Below are positions 53,760 to 63,665 of a stretch of 64,000 nucleotides of DNA, in pieces; position 1 is the first letter of the stretch; each line of letters starts with the position of its first letter. The stretch is from Brachyhypopomus gauderio. Its lineage: Eukaryota; Chordata; Actinopteri; Gymnotiformes; Hypopomidae. A program made the translations under genes and the position numbers. The notes beneath the pieces were generated by a model. That model was not told the DNA's origin. It worked only from the letters and a program-made list of their open reading frames with translations, and searched no databases. Location of the stretch: NCBI RefSeq assembly GCF_052324685.1, contig NC_135226.1:13741891-13805890 (forward strand). Reading direction: 5' to 3'.

Positions 53760-54066
53760 GCTGTATGCTTTCGGACCATGGAGGTGCAGTGTGAGGGCAA
53801 ACTCTCTCTGGTCCTTTGAAAAAAGGTCAATCTGAAGATCTGAAATTCAAATAATACAAACTAGTCTGACAAATAAATAAACAACATAAAATTCAAAGTT
53901 ATTATTATCAATTTATTTTTCCTAATTTATTGGTTTTTTAAATAAATAATAATAACCAAAATTATTGTTCAATCTTACTTGTGAAAGGTAATCCCACACG
54001 ATCTGATTTTGATACTGTGCCGATTATAGCAACCGTAGCGTTAGGTCTGGTGCGAGCCTTCAGTGA

Positions 54067-54088
54067 GGAGACCCATCCAATATGGCGG
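54067..54088. repeat. 22-bp inverted partner of 49887-49908
   Basis: GGAGACCCATCCAATATGG plus CGG is the exact complement of the left copy. The pair brackets the P-like transposase relic. Confidence 0.85.
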
Positions 54089-54357
54089 CAACGCTGGATT
54101 ACGCTCCAGCCCATTTTGAGACGTCTATGTATATTATGTCTATGTATGCCTATATATATGAGGATTTTCAAATACTGTATTCATGAATGACTTAAAAGCG
54201 TAAAAGCTTAACTGCTGATAAAAATAGATGTACATTTTAGTGTAAAATATTAAATATATCAGTCTCCTATGTGTAAAAGATAAAAAAAACCATTTTTTTA
54301 GCATAGTTGTATGTGTTTAACAATGGTTGCTTAATTTTTAATCTGCAAAAATATATA

Positions 54358-54358
<1 letters not shown>

Positions 54359-54392
<34 letters not shown>
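54359..54392. repeat. (TA)n microsatellite
   Basis: A TA run in AT-rich DNA. Confidence 0.9.
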
Positions 54393-54395
<3 letters not shown>

Positions 54396-54510
54396 ATACG
54401 TCATTAACCTTAAACTGATGGGACTTCCAATTCCAAACTTATAGTCATGTAAATTTCACAGCATGGAGCCTCCACCATAGGAAAATGTACAGTGGTTCTT
54501 CTGCCATAAT

Positions 54511-54560
54511 TTATCAGAATCAGAAAAACTTTATTGATGCCAGAGGGAAATTGTGGTTAT
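54511..54560. mobile_element. LINE 3'-tail-like fragment
   Basis: The motif 'atcagaaaaactttattgatgccagaggga' type is the familiar 3'-end sequence of fish LINE/SINE families (a 'CTTTATTGATCCCAGAGGG' consensus). Only about 50 bp remain. Confidence 0.5.
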
Positions 54561-54904
54561 TACAGGTGTGACAGTTAATGAAAAAAATGTACACTTTAGG
54601 TGCAATAAAAGCTGCAAAATGTTTAACACTAGTTATACTAGTTATGATTAGCACACTGCACAATACCAATTTACATCCATTCAAAACACTGGTGAGCAGC
54701 AGTAGCCAATGGCGTTCCGTGTACTCTCACGTTTCCCTTCTAAATGTCTGCACTTGCGTCTTTTTGGCAGTAGCTAACTATTGAAATCATGTACTAACAA
54801 GACGCAGAATTCCTAGTTACAATTACATACCTCCAGTCTTTCCTCTCCAGGAGTGGAAATGGGGGAGTGGCAACAATAACAACAACACCAACAACAGCAC
54901 ACCA

Positions 54905-55315
54905 CATCAGGGGGTATTCCAGAAAGCGGGTTTAACAAACTCTAAACTTAAAACAAGTGGGAGTTTAACAAACTCTGAGTTGTTTTACCCTGATCTGACA
55001 TACTCAAGAGTTTTCGGTTTCAAAACAGCTGATCGGAGTTAAAGTAATTAGGCTTGCTCAACTCTGAGTAGCTTGACCCAGACAGAAGCGCGTTCACGCA
55101 TAAGGCATCCTTAATGGAACGCCGATAAATAAGATTTATCATAGACTTAAATGCGAAAATCAGCCGAGCATCGTATTTCACACCACTGTAGCATGAAGTA
55201 TTAATGACTGCGTATGCAGAATATTTAGATATTATTAAGCATAAATGTAATATTGCGGCAGCTGCTAGAGAAAGGCAGTCAGTGTGTCAAAAAATAGCCA
55301 ACAGAGTTAATGCGT
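54905..55315 (+). mobile_element. Harbinger/PIF-type relic with Myb-like protein remnant
   Basis: The left end has GGGGGTATTCCAGAAAGCGG followed by repeated 'aactctgag' motifs, typical of fish Harbinger termini. The frame at 55219-55314 reads EYLDIIKHKCNIAAAARERQ then SVCQKIANRVNA. It resembles the Myb/SANT-like DNA-binding protein that accompanies Harbinger transposases. The DDE transposase itself is absent. Confidence 0.5.
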
Positions 55316-55469
55316 GAGTGAAAATGATATTTTTACATTTAGTATGTATATACACACACACTTCACATTTTATATACTGTATTGAGTTTTAAAAATTAGG
55401 CCTATTTTTAATTGAACATTTACTAATTCCGGGTCTACTCTGAGTGGTGTGAAACGTCTGAACACACAC

Positions 55470-55660
55470 GCTCTTCAGTTGCTGTCCTCTGGGGCGGGTG
55501 CTGCCGTGAGCCCCGCCCCACAACTCAGTGCAGTCTCACACTCAGAGCAGACCCTCACCGCTCCACACTGCAAATGAACTGCGCATGCCCAAAGCTGCCG
55601 CTGACGCCCCGCCCCGTATTTACAGAGCTGGATGTAAATATAAATACTTTAGTCTTGAGT
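55470..55660. promoter_or_regulatory. GC-box-rich, promoter-like patch
   Basis: Two GC boxes (GGGGCGGG and CCCCGCCCC) sit in a CpG-rich patch. It also holds an NRF1-like TGCGCATGC and is followed by 'tataaata' at about 55640. No downstream gene was recognised, so it may be a leftover element promoter. Confidence 0.3.
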
Positions 55661-55838
55661 GAGACATGAAAAGAAATCATTGCATTTAACTCACACAGTC
55701 TCAGTCATTCTTCACCTCATTAATTCCTGCTAACTGCTACTCTTATACTAACATTTAACAACACAGCAAAAAAAAACTATTTATGTAATTTACGTAAAAA
55801 TGATTTATACAAGCATTAAAGTCATGTATTTAACGATC

Positions 55839-56287
55839 TGCGCGAGGCAGAACACGGACAAACAAACACTGAGGAGAGCGAGATTTATTCAAGGGAATTC
55901 CAAAATCATGGTCAAACGGACAGGCATGGGTCATACCGGGAGGGCAGCCAGAACAAGACAAGTAAACAGGCATGACTCACACAAGAACAAAACGAACGAG
56001 GCAGGGAACAAAACAGGGAGCAAAACAGCGGAAAATGCAATACCAGACGGGCGCGAAGACAGAACACAGATCCACAGCACAAAATAACCGACACCAGACA
56101 TAGGAGACACAGGAACTAATATACATGGATCTAAACAAGGAACAGGTGATAACAATGACACAGGGGCGTGGTAATAAACGAGGAATCACGGAGACAAACG
56201 AGCAGGGCGGGATAAACAGGCAAGGAACACAGACACAAGGGAACCCGGAGTGACAGCTAAGGGAGGGGTGCGAGGCCATACGTGACA
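55839..56287 (-). mobile_element. LTR-like dispersed repeat (possible solo LTR)
   Basis: On the minus strand it begins TGTCACGTATGGCC and ends CTCGCGCA (TG...CA ends). A poly(A) signal AATAAATCTCGCTCTCC lies near the 3' end, as in fish Gypsy-type LTRs. No target duplication matched at these boundaries. Confidence 0.45.
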
Positions 56288-56393
56288 CTGTGATACATAA
56301 TTGTTCTTTTTATAGCTTATTTATTTAAGGAAATAATAGACTGAAGTGACTAATTTTTGTTTTCTTTTTATGCCCATTTTTTATTTTCAAGAT

Positions 56394-56870
56394 GCTGAGT
56401 TTCTGCGAATCACAACTGTACCGCTGGAAACAAAGTTTTTTGCTCAGTTTGATAAACATGCCACCAAGCTGCTGGATGTCATTTGGAGAAAGGGGGGAGT
56501 TGTGAAAGAGAGGAATGCTGTTTTGTTTTCATAATAGAAAACGTTTAATATTGCCTATATTGTCACAAAGTACATGCTTTACAGCAGCCTTAAATTGCTT
56601 GGGTGACACATGGATGGATGTGGATGGAGTGGGATAATGGATTATCTGGGCTGAGGCTACTACCTGTTCCAAAATACACAGAAATGGCTCTTTTGTGCAG
56701 ATATTTTAGGTAAAAGATTAATTGAATTTGTAGAAAATGTGATAAACCATGATATATATCATTATCGGCGTATATGAAGTGGTCTATATCTGGATTTTCA
56801 GGTCTCTTCAGACTGTGGACATCAGCACCAGAAGGGAATGCATCCTCAGATCTCTGATGATTTACCTAGG
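56394..56870 (+). pseudogene. Two-exon-like relic of a transposon-associated protein
   Basis: The frame at 56394-56534 reads AEFLRITTVPLETKFFAQFD then KHATKLLDVIWRKGG. Another at about 56800-56870 reads SLQTVDISTRRECILRSLMI then YLG. Both resemble adjacent parts of multi-copy fish proteins linked to mobile elements, from memory. Stops follow both blocks and no full frame exists. The family cannot be named with certainty. Confidence 0.35.
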
Positions 56871-57269
56871 TAGGTGAACCTGTTTAGTACTTCATCAAAT
56901 AATTCCAGGCAAGGGCACCTCTCACTTACTCAGACAACCAACCAAATGTTCATTAGAGGGTCTTTGGGTGTTTCCTGTGCCTGACTGTGCCCATGTTTTT
57001 CTTTTTCCCGGGATATTCAGGAAAATGAGGCAGAAGAGCTGGATCAGGCAGCCATGTCGAATGTTGTCGCCATGAATGATGATTCTCACCCACCAACCAG
57101 ACATTACAATATTCACAGAGGGAACACAAGTTCTGAGTCAGTCGCCCTCAGTTGTGACAGGCTTTGGGATGTTGTTCGGGCTCATATACACACTCAACAT
57201 GAAGTACCCATAGAAACTGCAGTTTACTTTTGGATGTGTGCAGAAATTCCTGATGGAGCTCGAGGCTAA

Positions 57270-58325
57270 AACAAAGACCCCAAAAGTCAACAGGCTGAGC
57301 ACACAACTGTAGAGTGTGGGTTTTAACATTTGTTCCACCCTGTTCCTCACTGTTTATGGAGACAGTTGCAAATGGAATTTTGTTATTATGGTGTTATTAT
57401 TGTTATTTTATATTGCCAGTTCTTTGGATTTACTATCTAGAAGCTCTTGTATTTCTCTCTCATCATTGCTATTAAAGCAATTTGGAAGTTAAGTGCTAAT
57501 CACAAATGTGTTCTAAAGATATGTGTACTGAGTGTTCATTAGTCAATGTACATGAAAATGGCATGTTTGAGAATTCAAATCTGGGGACTTTGTAGGCTCA
57601 GCCCAGATGTGTGAATGCTCCTGAATGTTCTTCAGACCAGTCACATTTGCATCCCTGTAATGGTGAGAATTGTTTTGCTGGAATTCAGGGATAAGAAAAT
57701 TATGTTCCTCTGTAAGATGATTGGTACTATTGCCTTAAACACACAAAGTGATGGGTGGGGAGGCTCACTTAATTTATAAAAAGTGTCAAAAGGACCCTCA
57801 AATGCAACCCAGCTTTTACAGATCGATTTGGAATTCAAGTTGGTAATAGGCCTATGCACAAATAAGTGTAACATACTTCATGGTAATGCAAATACAGTCG
57901 GTCTCCCGACATAATCAGGTCTTCTTTCTGCTGGAAGACGTCCAGTTTAACTTCAGCATGAATGTCATGGGGATGGATGTACAGAGTAAAACTTCATACT
58001 GTAAAGTCCTGGGCCTTTGATGCCGTGTTTGCCAACTAACCATATCTGACAAGTTTGATCAAAAATTATTTTTTATTTAATATCAAGTTCATATGATGAA
58101 AGAAAATGATCAGAAACAGAATCAGAAAAACATGCAAAAAGGCAAACTTTTGGGGAAGAGAGGAAATGAATAATCCTATGAAGAACCAAGTGTCCTGTCA
58201 TATGGTTATGGCAAAATATTACTACTCAGCCACATATTTCGGAATATGAAAATGCCTTTTAATATTTTATATCATAAAATATATCGTGATTATGAATTGA
58301 TTGATCTTATCAGGGCAGTCTCCAG
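57270..58325. other. Intergenic AT-rich DNA
   Basis: Nothing recognisable was found. Confidence 0.4.
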
Positions 58326-58329
58326 GGCT

Positions 58330-58951
58330 GGTCTTTCTGCCACCACCAGGAGGAGCCCATGAGTCAGACCTCAGCCCATTCAGCGGTGATGACCTGTACC
58401 TGTCTTCCTTGTGTTTTAATTAAGGAAGGCAGATGCATTGTTTCACCGCTGAGTTGTCCGTCTACTTTGCTGCCAACCTTCAGCCCGTTTCTCTCTCAGT
58501 CAAGATGTTTCCCCACCCTGTCTCTGTCTTTGTTTAGTTTTTTATCTGTTACCCTGTTTTTCGAGTACTTACCTCCTGCGCCGCTCCCTGTCCTCTCTCA
58601 AGTATTCTTGCCACTGTCATTTTTCCCTATCCGTTTGGTTTTGTTTTTGGGAAGGGTTTTTTGTTCTTTGCAGCGTTTGCCAGCCAGCCAGTTATGTCCC
58701 CTGGCATCCTTTGTTGCTCTTTGGTTTTACTTTCTGTTACCCGCGTTGATCTCATTCCGCGAGTAGGCCATTTCAGTTCTCCCGTTTTATCCGCGCTGAC
58801 CCCATTCCGCAATTACTTTCAATTTTCTCCAGTTATCCGCGCTGAATATTCTCCAAGAGTGTTTGTTTTCTCTCGTTTATTGCATTGCATGTGGGTCCAC
58901 TACCATCAAAACTCCACAGGGGATTTCGCCTCCTGTATTCCTGCCCTTACA
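58330..58951 (+). mobile_element. LTR-like repeat fragment
   Basis: A pyrimidine-rich stretch contains several near-repeats of 'ttatccgcgctga' with '(c)cattccgc'. It ends in 'ctcctgtattcctgcccttaca', a TTACA-type LTR end. Start and target duplication are uncertain. Confidence 0.35.
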
Positions 58952-59119
58952 GATTTGTTCCTCTATTTTTCTAAAGCTATTATTCATTAATATTGTGTGA
59001 TATATGGATATTCTAAAATTATTTCCTGTTTCACCACTTAATACTTTTTATATAGCAATTTTCTGAAACCCAAAGATGCTTAAAATACATAAAGAAAGAA
59101 ACATATAATACAAAACAGT

Positions 59120-59450
59120 ACAAAAAAATTGTGGAGCAGGGAGATCATAGGCGAGAGAGAAGAGGTGAGTCAAGTTTAGATTTAAATGTGGAAAGAGAGG
59201 GAGACTGTATGATCACAGTTGGAAGGGAGTTCCACAGTCAAGGAGCAAGTCTGGAAAAAGCCCGATCACCAAAGCTACAGTTTAGATGAGGGTACCTTTA
59301 GAAGTCCAACAGTAGAAGATCTAAGAGATCTAGAAGGTCTGTAGGGAAGTAGGAGGTCAGACAGATAAGGAGGAGCCATGTTGTTTAGAGCCTTATAGGT
59401 CAGTAAGAGAATCTTAAATTGAATACGGTATCTTGGAGAACAGGTGTATT
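59120..59450 (+). mobile_element. LINE-derived dispersed repeat fragment
   Basis: The block around 'ggaagggagttccacagtca' and 'agagccttataggtcagtaa' resembles the 3' untranslated part of fish non-LTR elements. It is degenerate and has no open frame. Confidence 0.4.
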
Positions 59451-59484
59451 GTGAGCATGCATACGGGTGTAAGTATGCATGATC

Positions 59485-59690
59485 ACATTATACCTGTTCT
59501 CCAGGATCTTCACTGGCTCCCTGTGGCATAAATCACTGGCATTTGATTTTATATATGAAATACATTCCAGTGCTCTGTACATCAAACATCAAACACCTTT
59601 AGGAGTGCTTGGGACGCCTCTGCACAAGATAAGAACTGACAAAGCACTTAAAACGAACCAGATGCAATTTCAATATCTATGTTAAAAGGA
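59485..59690 (+). pseudogene. LINE reverse transcriptase C-terminal relic
   Basis: DNA encoding a degraded 'PVLQDLHWLPV' block (59487-59522, 'ctgttctccaggatcttcac') is followed by ALYIKHQTPLG-type residues. This is the region after the RT domain in L2/Rex-like LINEs. Several stops break it. Confidence 0.45.
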
Positions 59691-59923
59691 GATGCACCTG
59701 TTCTGACTGGATTTTAATAGAACCTGGTGGAGGAGATGAAACCGTATTACTCTAATAGGAAGGGACTGATGGGAGTTAAAGAAGGCCAGGGAGGTTTTTG
59801 TTGCACTTTTCATACAGTGTGGCAATTCAGAAGTGCTTCACGTAGGAGTTGTTACAAAAATAAATTAAACAATTGATGTAAATTCAAAAGACTGAAAAAA
59901 ATTCAAGACTTGTCTGGGCAAGT

Positions 59924-59929
59924 TTTATT
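59924..59929 (-). terminator. Polyadenylation signal AATAAA of the ten-exon gene
   Basis: AATAAA on the minus strand begins only four bases after the stop codon, so the 3' UTR would be very short. Confidence 0.6.
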
Positions 59930-59932
59930 AAA

Positions 59933-62900
59933 TCATTTTCCAAAACAGAAAGTCTTTTTCAATGCCTGCCAAGCCCTCCTGAAGAATCCATGAACTTTCT
60001 TCACTTTATTGTGCTTTGAGCCTGCAAGTTAAAAGGATAAGATATATTTTAACCAGTGTGATAGAATATGATCATTTGATTTATTACTGATCAAATGTAT
60101 CTGATTAGTAATTCATAGTGCTGTTACTTACCAACTGGGGTGCTCTCCATTTTAGGCATCGCTGGAGTTGAAACCTCTGTTTTACCCAGACTGCCTGCAT
60201 CTCTGACATCAATCACTGCGTAAATGCACACATTTAAGTTTATTTTTGTGTTGATTCCTTTGTTCCCCCAAATTTACATATAGTAGGAATGACAGGAAAT
60301 GCCAAAATGCACTGAAGTAAACATTTTACCTTTTTGTGGAAAGAAGAGCTGTCCCATTACAGTTTCTATAATGGAACTACGCAGCCATAAAAGAAACTGA
60401 CGCTGGGGGTGTGTTGAAAGGACACTATAAAACTCCTGGAGCACACGCGCAGGTTCAGGGGATGATCTAGATACCCTGAAGGTCTCCATGATTATTTTTA
60501 TAGTACTAATCTCCACAACCCTCAGCACAGTCTCACAGTTTTCCGAAATTAGCTGGGCCAAACTTGTTGAGTCACTGCCATCAATGGTGCACTGTGATAA
60601 TTCATCTGTTCCCACAGATGCAGTACAGTGCAGGAGCGCCGGCAGGACAGGAACAAGACTCTCCTTTATTTCTCCCACTAAAGAAGTGACTCTTCTAGTC
60701 AAATTGTGCAGATTTTCCCCCGTTATCTATGCAAGTTGGAAAAAGTGTGCAGGATTAACAAATGTTGAAACAAGATCTTAAATTTTAGTTAAGATAAATT
60801 TTAACAATTTAACGCAAACTGATTTTCAGTTGTACTTGACATAGAATACTTTGATTTACAAAAGGTAAATGCATTTTACAGGCTGTTATGATTACTTAAG
60901 ATTTAGGATAATCTCTTTAGTGTTATAAATAGGGTTAACAAACTCACCACAAGGCTTGAAGCTTCCTCAGCGGACTCACTGTTCCTCCTAACACATGGAA
61001 AACAACAAAACCAATCTGTCATGTTTGTCTTTCAAACAAGAAAAGATTTCATTCATCCTCTTAAGCGTGTTCTGTTGCTGGGTTTCATTAAATTGCTTAC
61101 TCATAATATGATAAGATGGAGGAAACCGTGGTCATGAGGAGAGGCCTTGAGGAGCCAGATCGTCTCAGGTCCTCCAGGTGGCGCTGGTCGTGGCCTTCCA
61201 GGCGCAGCTCTCTGATCACCTCCTTCTCCAGGGCCTCTAGCTGGAACTGCTGGTTCAGCTCCCATGCCTAAGGAAACCAGTGGGGTGAACATGTACAGTT
61301 ACCTTAAATGCCCAGTCAGGATCTCACGAAACAGCACCACTATTAAATAGTACATGGTTATATGTTATTTTATATTATATTCAAGCAAATCTTCCTACCA
61401 GTTCAGCACTCTGAGGGTCACTCCATTTCATAAAATGAATGTACCTTCACACACAACAAACATGGAACAATATTAATCTTAATGATAATTCACTTGCACA
61501 GGTCACAGAAATCATTCTAATTTCATATGCGCACACACATATTACATATGTATATTATATTATTCTATTTATATCATGATGTATATATTTTTTATTAAAT
61601 CTGAAGAAATAGAAACCTACATCTTCCTGAAGGTTTTCCTCTCATTATTAATGAGCCACTTTTTCATATCATAAACAGTGACACCATCTGGAACTTCCCC
61701 TCTCAGTACCTTGAGCATGAACTCTTTGAGACTCTGTTTCTGAAAGGACAAAATGCAATGTTACAATTGTAAACAAACACAGCTTAAATATTCTATGAGT
61801 CTATATTCTAAATCGTACTATAACATTTTATGTTGGCAAAGGTTTTAAATCTGTAAAGCAGTTTAAGTAAATGACAGCTGACTTGCCTGTTTTTGGACAA
61901 AGAGTTTTTCCCAGCTCTCTTCAACAATCTTCACATATCTCTTGAACCGCCTGAACTCCATCTCAGAGCACAGCACCTGAAATAAAGAGATGGTTTAGAG
62001 GTTTTTCTTCAAACTGCGGTTATATATTAAATCTGCCTAATATTTTAATTACTTTAATTTTTATTTTATTTTCTATTTAGGTATAGTTCCTTCGTTTAAA
62101 AAAAGTTTTTAAAATCCAATGTCTCCTGTGCTTCTTCAGGGTTGAGATAATGTCTGTACCTTCTCATCGGGCGTAATGAGGCCATGTTTAATAAGTATCC
62201 TATGTTTGTATGGCTGACTAAAGAATCCCGTCAGGTCAGCATCATCCAGATTGCTGTAGTTCCAGTCAGTCAGGTGCATGTAGGGATCCCACAGGTCCAA
62301 TATTGGTTGTCCGAGCTGTCAGAAAAGTAAAAAAAAAAAAAAACCACACATTTTAAACATGCTACACACATACAACCAACTCATTAGTACTTAGGTTAGA
62401 TTATGGAAAGTATTTTAATAAAACGCAATGTGAGCATTAGCACAGCTCGTTTCAAACTTTCGCGCACAGATTTTGCATATTGCCTCGTCTAAATTGTCCG
62501 GCTCTCTCTTTTCATTCGGTTGAAAGCCGAAATGCTCCCAAACTGGCGAAGTCACATTTGGTTTTGCGACCAGAGTAGCCGCCATTGTTTCCATAAAAAG
62601 GCCTCAGAAGCAACGGAACGTTTTAAAATAATAATTAACATCCACCGCACACGCAGCGAAGTGGCTTACGTGTAAAACAAGAAGAACCTTGTGAAAAAAG
62701 AAAACACGAACATCGCGGTGTGACGGTTGCTTGCAATTCCCTGCGGTTGGCAGGTGAATATCGCGGTATTACAATATTGCGGTTATTGCGACAGCCCTAG
62801 ATTTCACTCCATATTTGTAAAATATAAAACCTATTATAAATGGAGTGAAGCATGTTCAGATGCACAGACAGCCTTTCGAGTTTCCTTAACTACCAGCGCC

Positions 62901-63331
62901 AGGGGGTTTGGACAACATTAGCTAGCTAAAGTTAGCAAGTTTGCTAACGCCATTTGACAGATTAATCAGACTAAAATTATTTCTACCAGGAAGGACGGCG
63001 CCTTGTACATACCAACAACCAAACTAGTCATAAAGTTCACCAATTTAGTAAAATGAAAAATACCCCTAGCTGTATTTCTTTTACATCTAGCTAGTTAGCT
63101 AGCTACAGTTACTTGTTAGCATTTAAAATGTACTTTTAAAAATCATGTTCTCATTAAATGTGAATCGTAGCGTTAACTAGTTATGGGCCACTTCCTTTAT
63201 AAGAGTATACTCAATAATAATAATAATATATTATAATAATACATAATAATGATTATTTATCATTACTATAAGTATAATAATATTGATTCATTATTATTAT
63301 TATAGATATCAAATGAACTTACATTTTCCAT
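59933..63331 (-). CDS. Uncharacterised 398-residue protein, ten exons
   Basis: I could not name this protein. The exons (minus) are 63323-63331, 62160-62315, 61887-61976, 61621-61739, 61399-61444, 61101-61267, 60948-60987, 60330-60726, 60132-60215 and 59933-60021. All nine junctions keep one frame. The first coding exon is only three codons (MEN), with a GTAAGT donor. The N-terminal half is charged and helical, with DLWDPYMHLTDWNYSNLDDA, KHRILIKHGLITPDEKVLC and RRFKRYVKIVEESWEKLFVQ. The 'DPY...GxIT.D.KVxC...' pattern recalls N-terminal regions of FSIP2-like sperm/cilium proteins, a weak guess. The C-terminal half is helical and ends in a basic segment (HNKVKKVHGFFRRAWQALKK). No signal peptide, membrane segment or known enzyme motif was seen. 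Intron 3 has a GC donor (CAG then GCAAGT). A TATA box lies about 110 bp upstream of the start. Smooth splicing argues for a working gene. Confidence 0.75.
61885..61886 (-). other. Non-canonical GC splice donor of intron 3 of the ten-exon gene
   Basis: On the minus strand the junction is CAG then GCAAGT, with acceptor CCTTTCAG before AAACAG. The next GT (CAGGCAA then GTCAGC) would shift frame into a stop in the following exon. Confidence 0.85.
62415..62800 (-). mobile_element. 5' fragment of an autonomous hAT (Ac/ZBED-type) with a BED-finger start
   Basis: On the minus strand the fragment begins with the terminus TAGGGCTGTCGCAATAACCG (ending at 62800). After an AT-rich leader it has an ATG at 62594 opening a 59-codon frame: a leader with VTSPVWEHFGF, then AICKICARKFETS. 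The Trp, the aromatic HFGF and the C-x2-C pair are the first half of a BED zinc finger; the His pair is lost and a stop follows at 62415. The rest of the transposon is missing. It lies in the first intron of the ten-exon gene, same strand. Confidence 0.65.
63213..63303. repeat. (TAA)n-rich AT repeat
   Basis: Interrupted AAT/ATA trinucleotide repeats in intron 1 of the ten-exon gene. Confidence 0.8.
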
Positions 63332-63438
63332 ATTAGTAGTTGTGGTAGTAGTTGTCTTTCAAAGTAGTTTTAAAGTAGTTGTCTTTTAAAGTAGTACTCC
63401 GCTCTTCAACTGTCCGCGTTTGGATGAACGGATGGCTG

Positions 63439-63447
63439 CTATTTATA
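63439..63447 (-). promoter_or_regulatory. TATA box of the ten-exon gene
   Basis: TATAAATAG on the minus strand is placed about 108 bases upstream of the ATG. Upstream of it is a CRE-like palindromic TGATGACATCA at about 63457-63467. Confidence 0.55.
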
Positions 63448-63665
63448 CTCGGCCTGTGATGACATCACAATCAAATCAACTTCTGCACCCTGAGGCTATA
63501 AATACCATATATGGTATGTATAATAATATACATTGTATATTATACCACAGTTAGTTCCGAACCTACAATGTCACATACAGGTAACCTAGCAACGAAGCAG
63601 CGTTTACAAGCCAAACAGCGCAACTACAAACAAGCAGCAACATTATCAAAATTAATTACAGGGGG

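Larger units (their letters stand above)
51740..53764 (+). mobile_element. Non-autonomous LTR element, 2.0 kb, with 5-bp target duplication
   Basis: The element covers 51745-53759, flanked by GCTGT (51740-51744 and 53760-53764). LTRs are 51745-52035 and 53492-53759, starting TGTGACGG and ending CCGTGACA. They are similar, but the 5' copy has about 30 extra bases near its end, and there are several smaller indels. The 1.46-kb internal region has no Gag, protease, RT or integrase motif. It is Pro-rich in one frame, holds a (CA)n run, and has an imperfect duplication of about 105 bp around 53225-53400 ('ctggtcctcgccgtgccaca' occurs twice). Orientation is assumed. Confidence 0.85.
50745..53842 (-). 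pseudogene. P-element-like (THAP9-type) transposase relic, split by an LTR element
   Basis: Three blocks on the minus strand can be read as one former transposase. Block 1 (53842-53765) encodes LFSKDQREFALTLHLHGPKAYS. The LTR element (51745-53759) interrupts it there. Block 2 resumes past 51744 (AEGFSTSSSATSTYIPKV), then after an intron-like gap gives WMQSVDAKPGLNTAML near 51436 and MAIKKHVQYNPSTQKMCGYV with a frameshift between. Block 3 (51158-50745) contains KNNGGLMIPSDGTVKMVRAAE and ends at a stop. A poly-A/T tract at 51171-51193 marks a deletion of the middle region. The motifs resemble P-element/THAP9-type transposases. No THAP zinc finger was found. It is clearly dead: frameshift, deletion and insertion. 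Confidence 0.6.

Noticed and set aside
58359-58990. Two plus-strand frames of over 100 codons with hydrophobic content
   Set aside because: They lie in a pyrimidine-rich LTR-like repeat; Leu/Phe/Ser richness follows from T/C bias.
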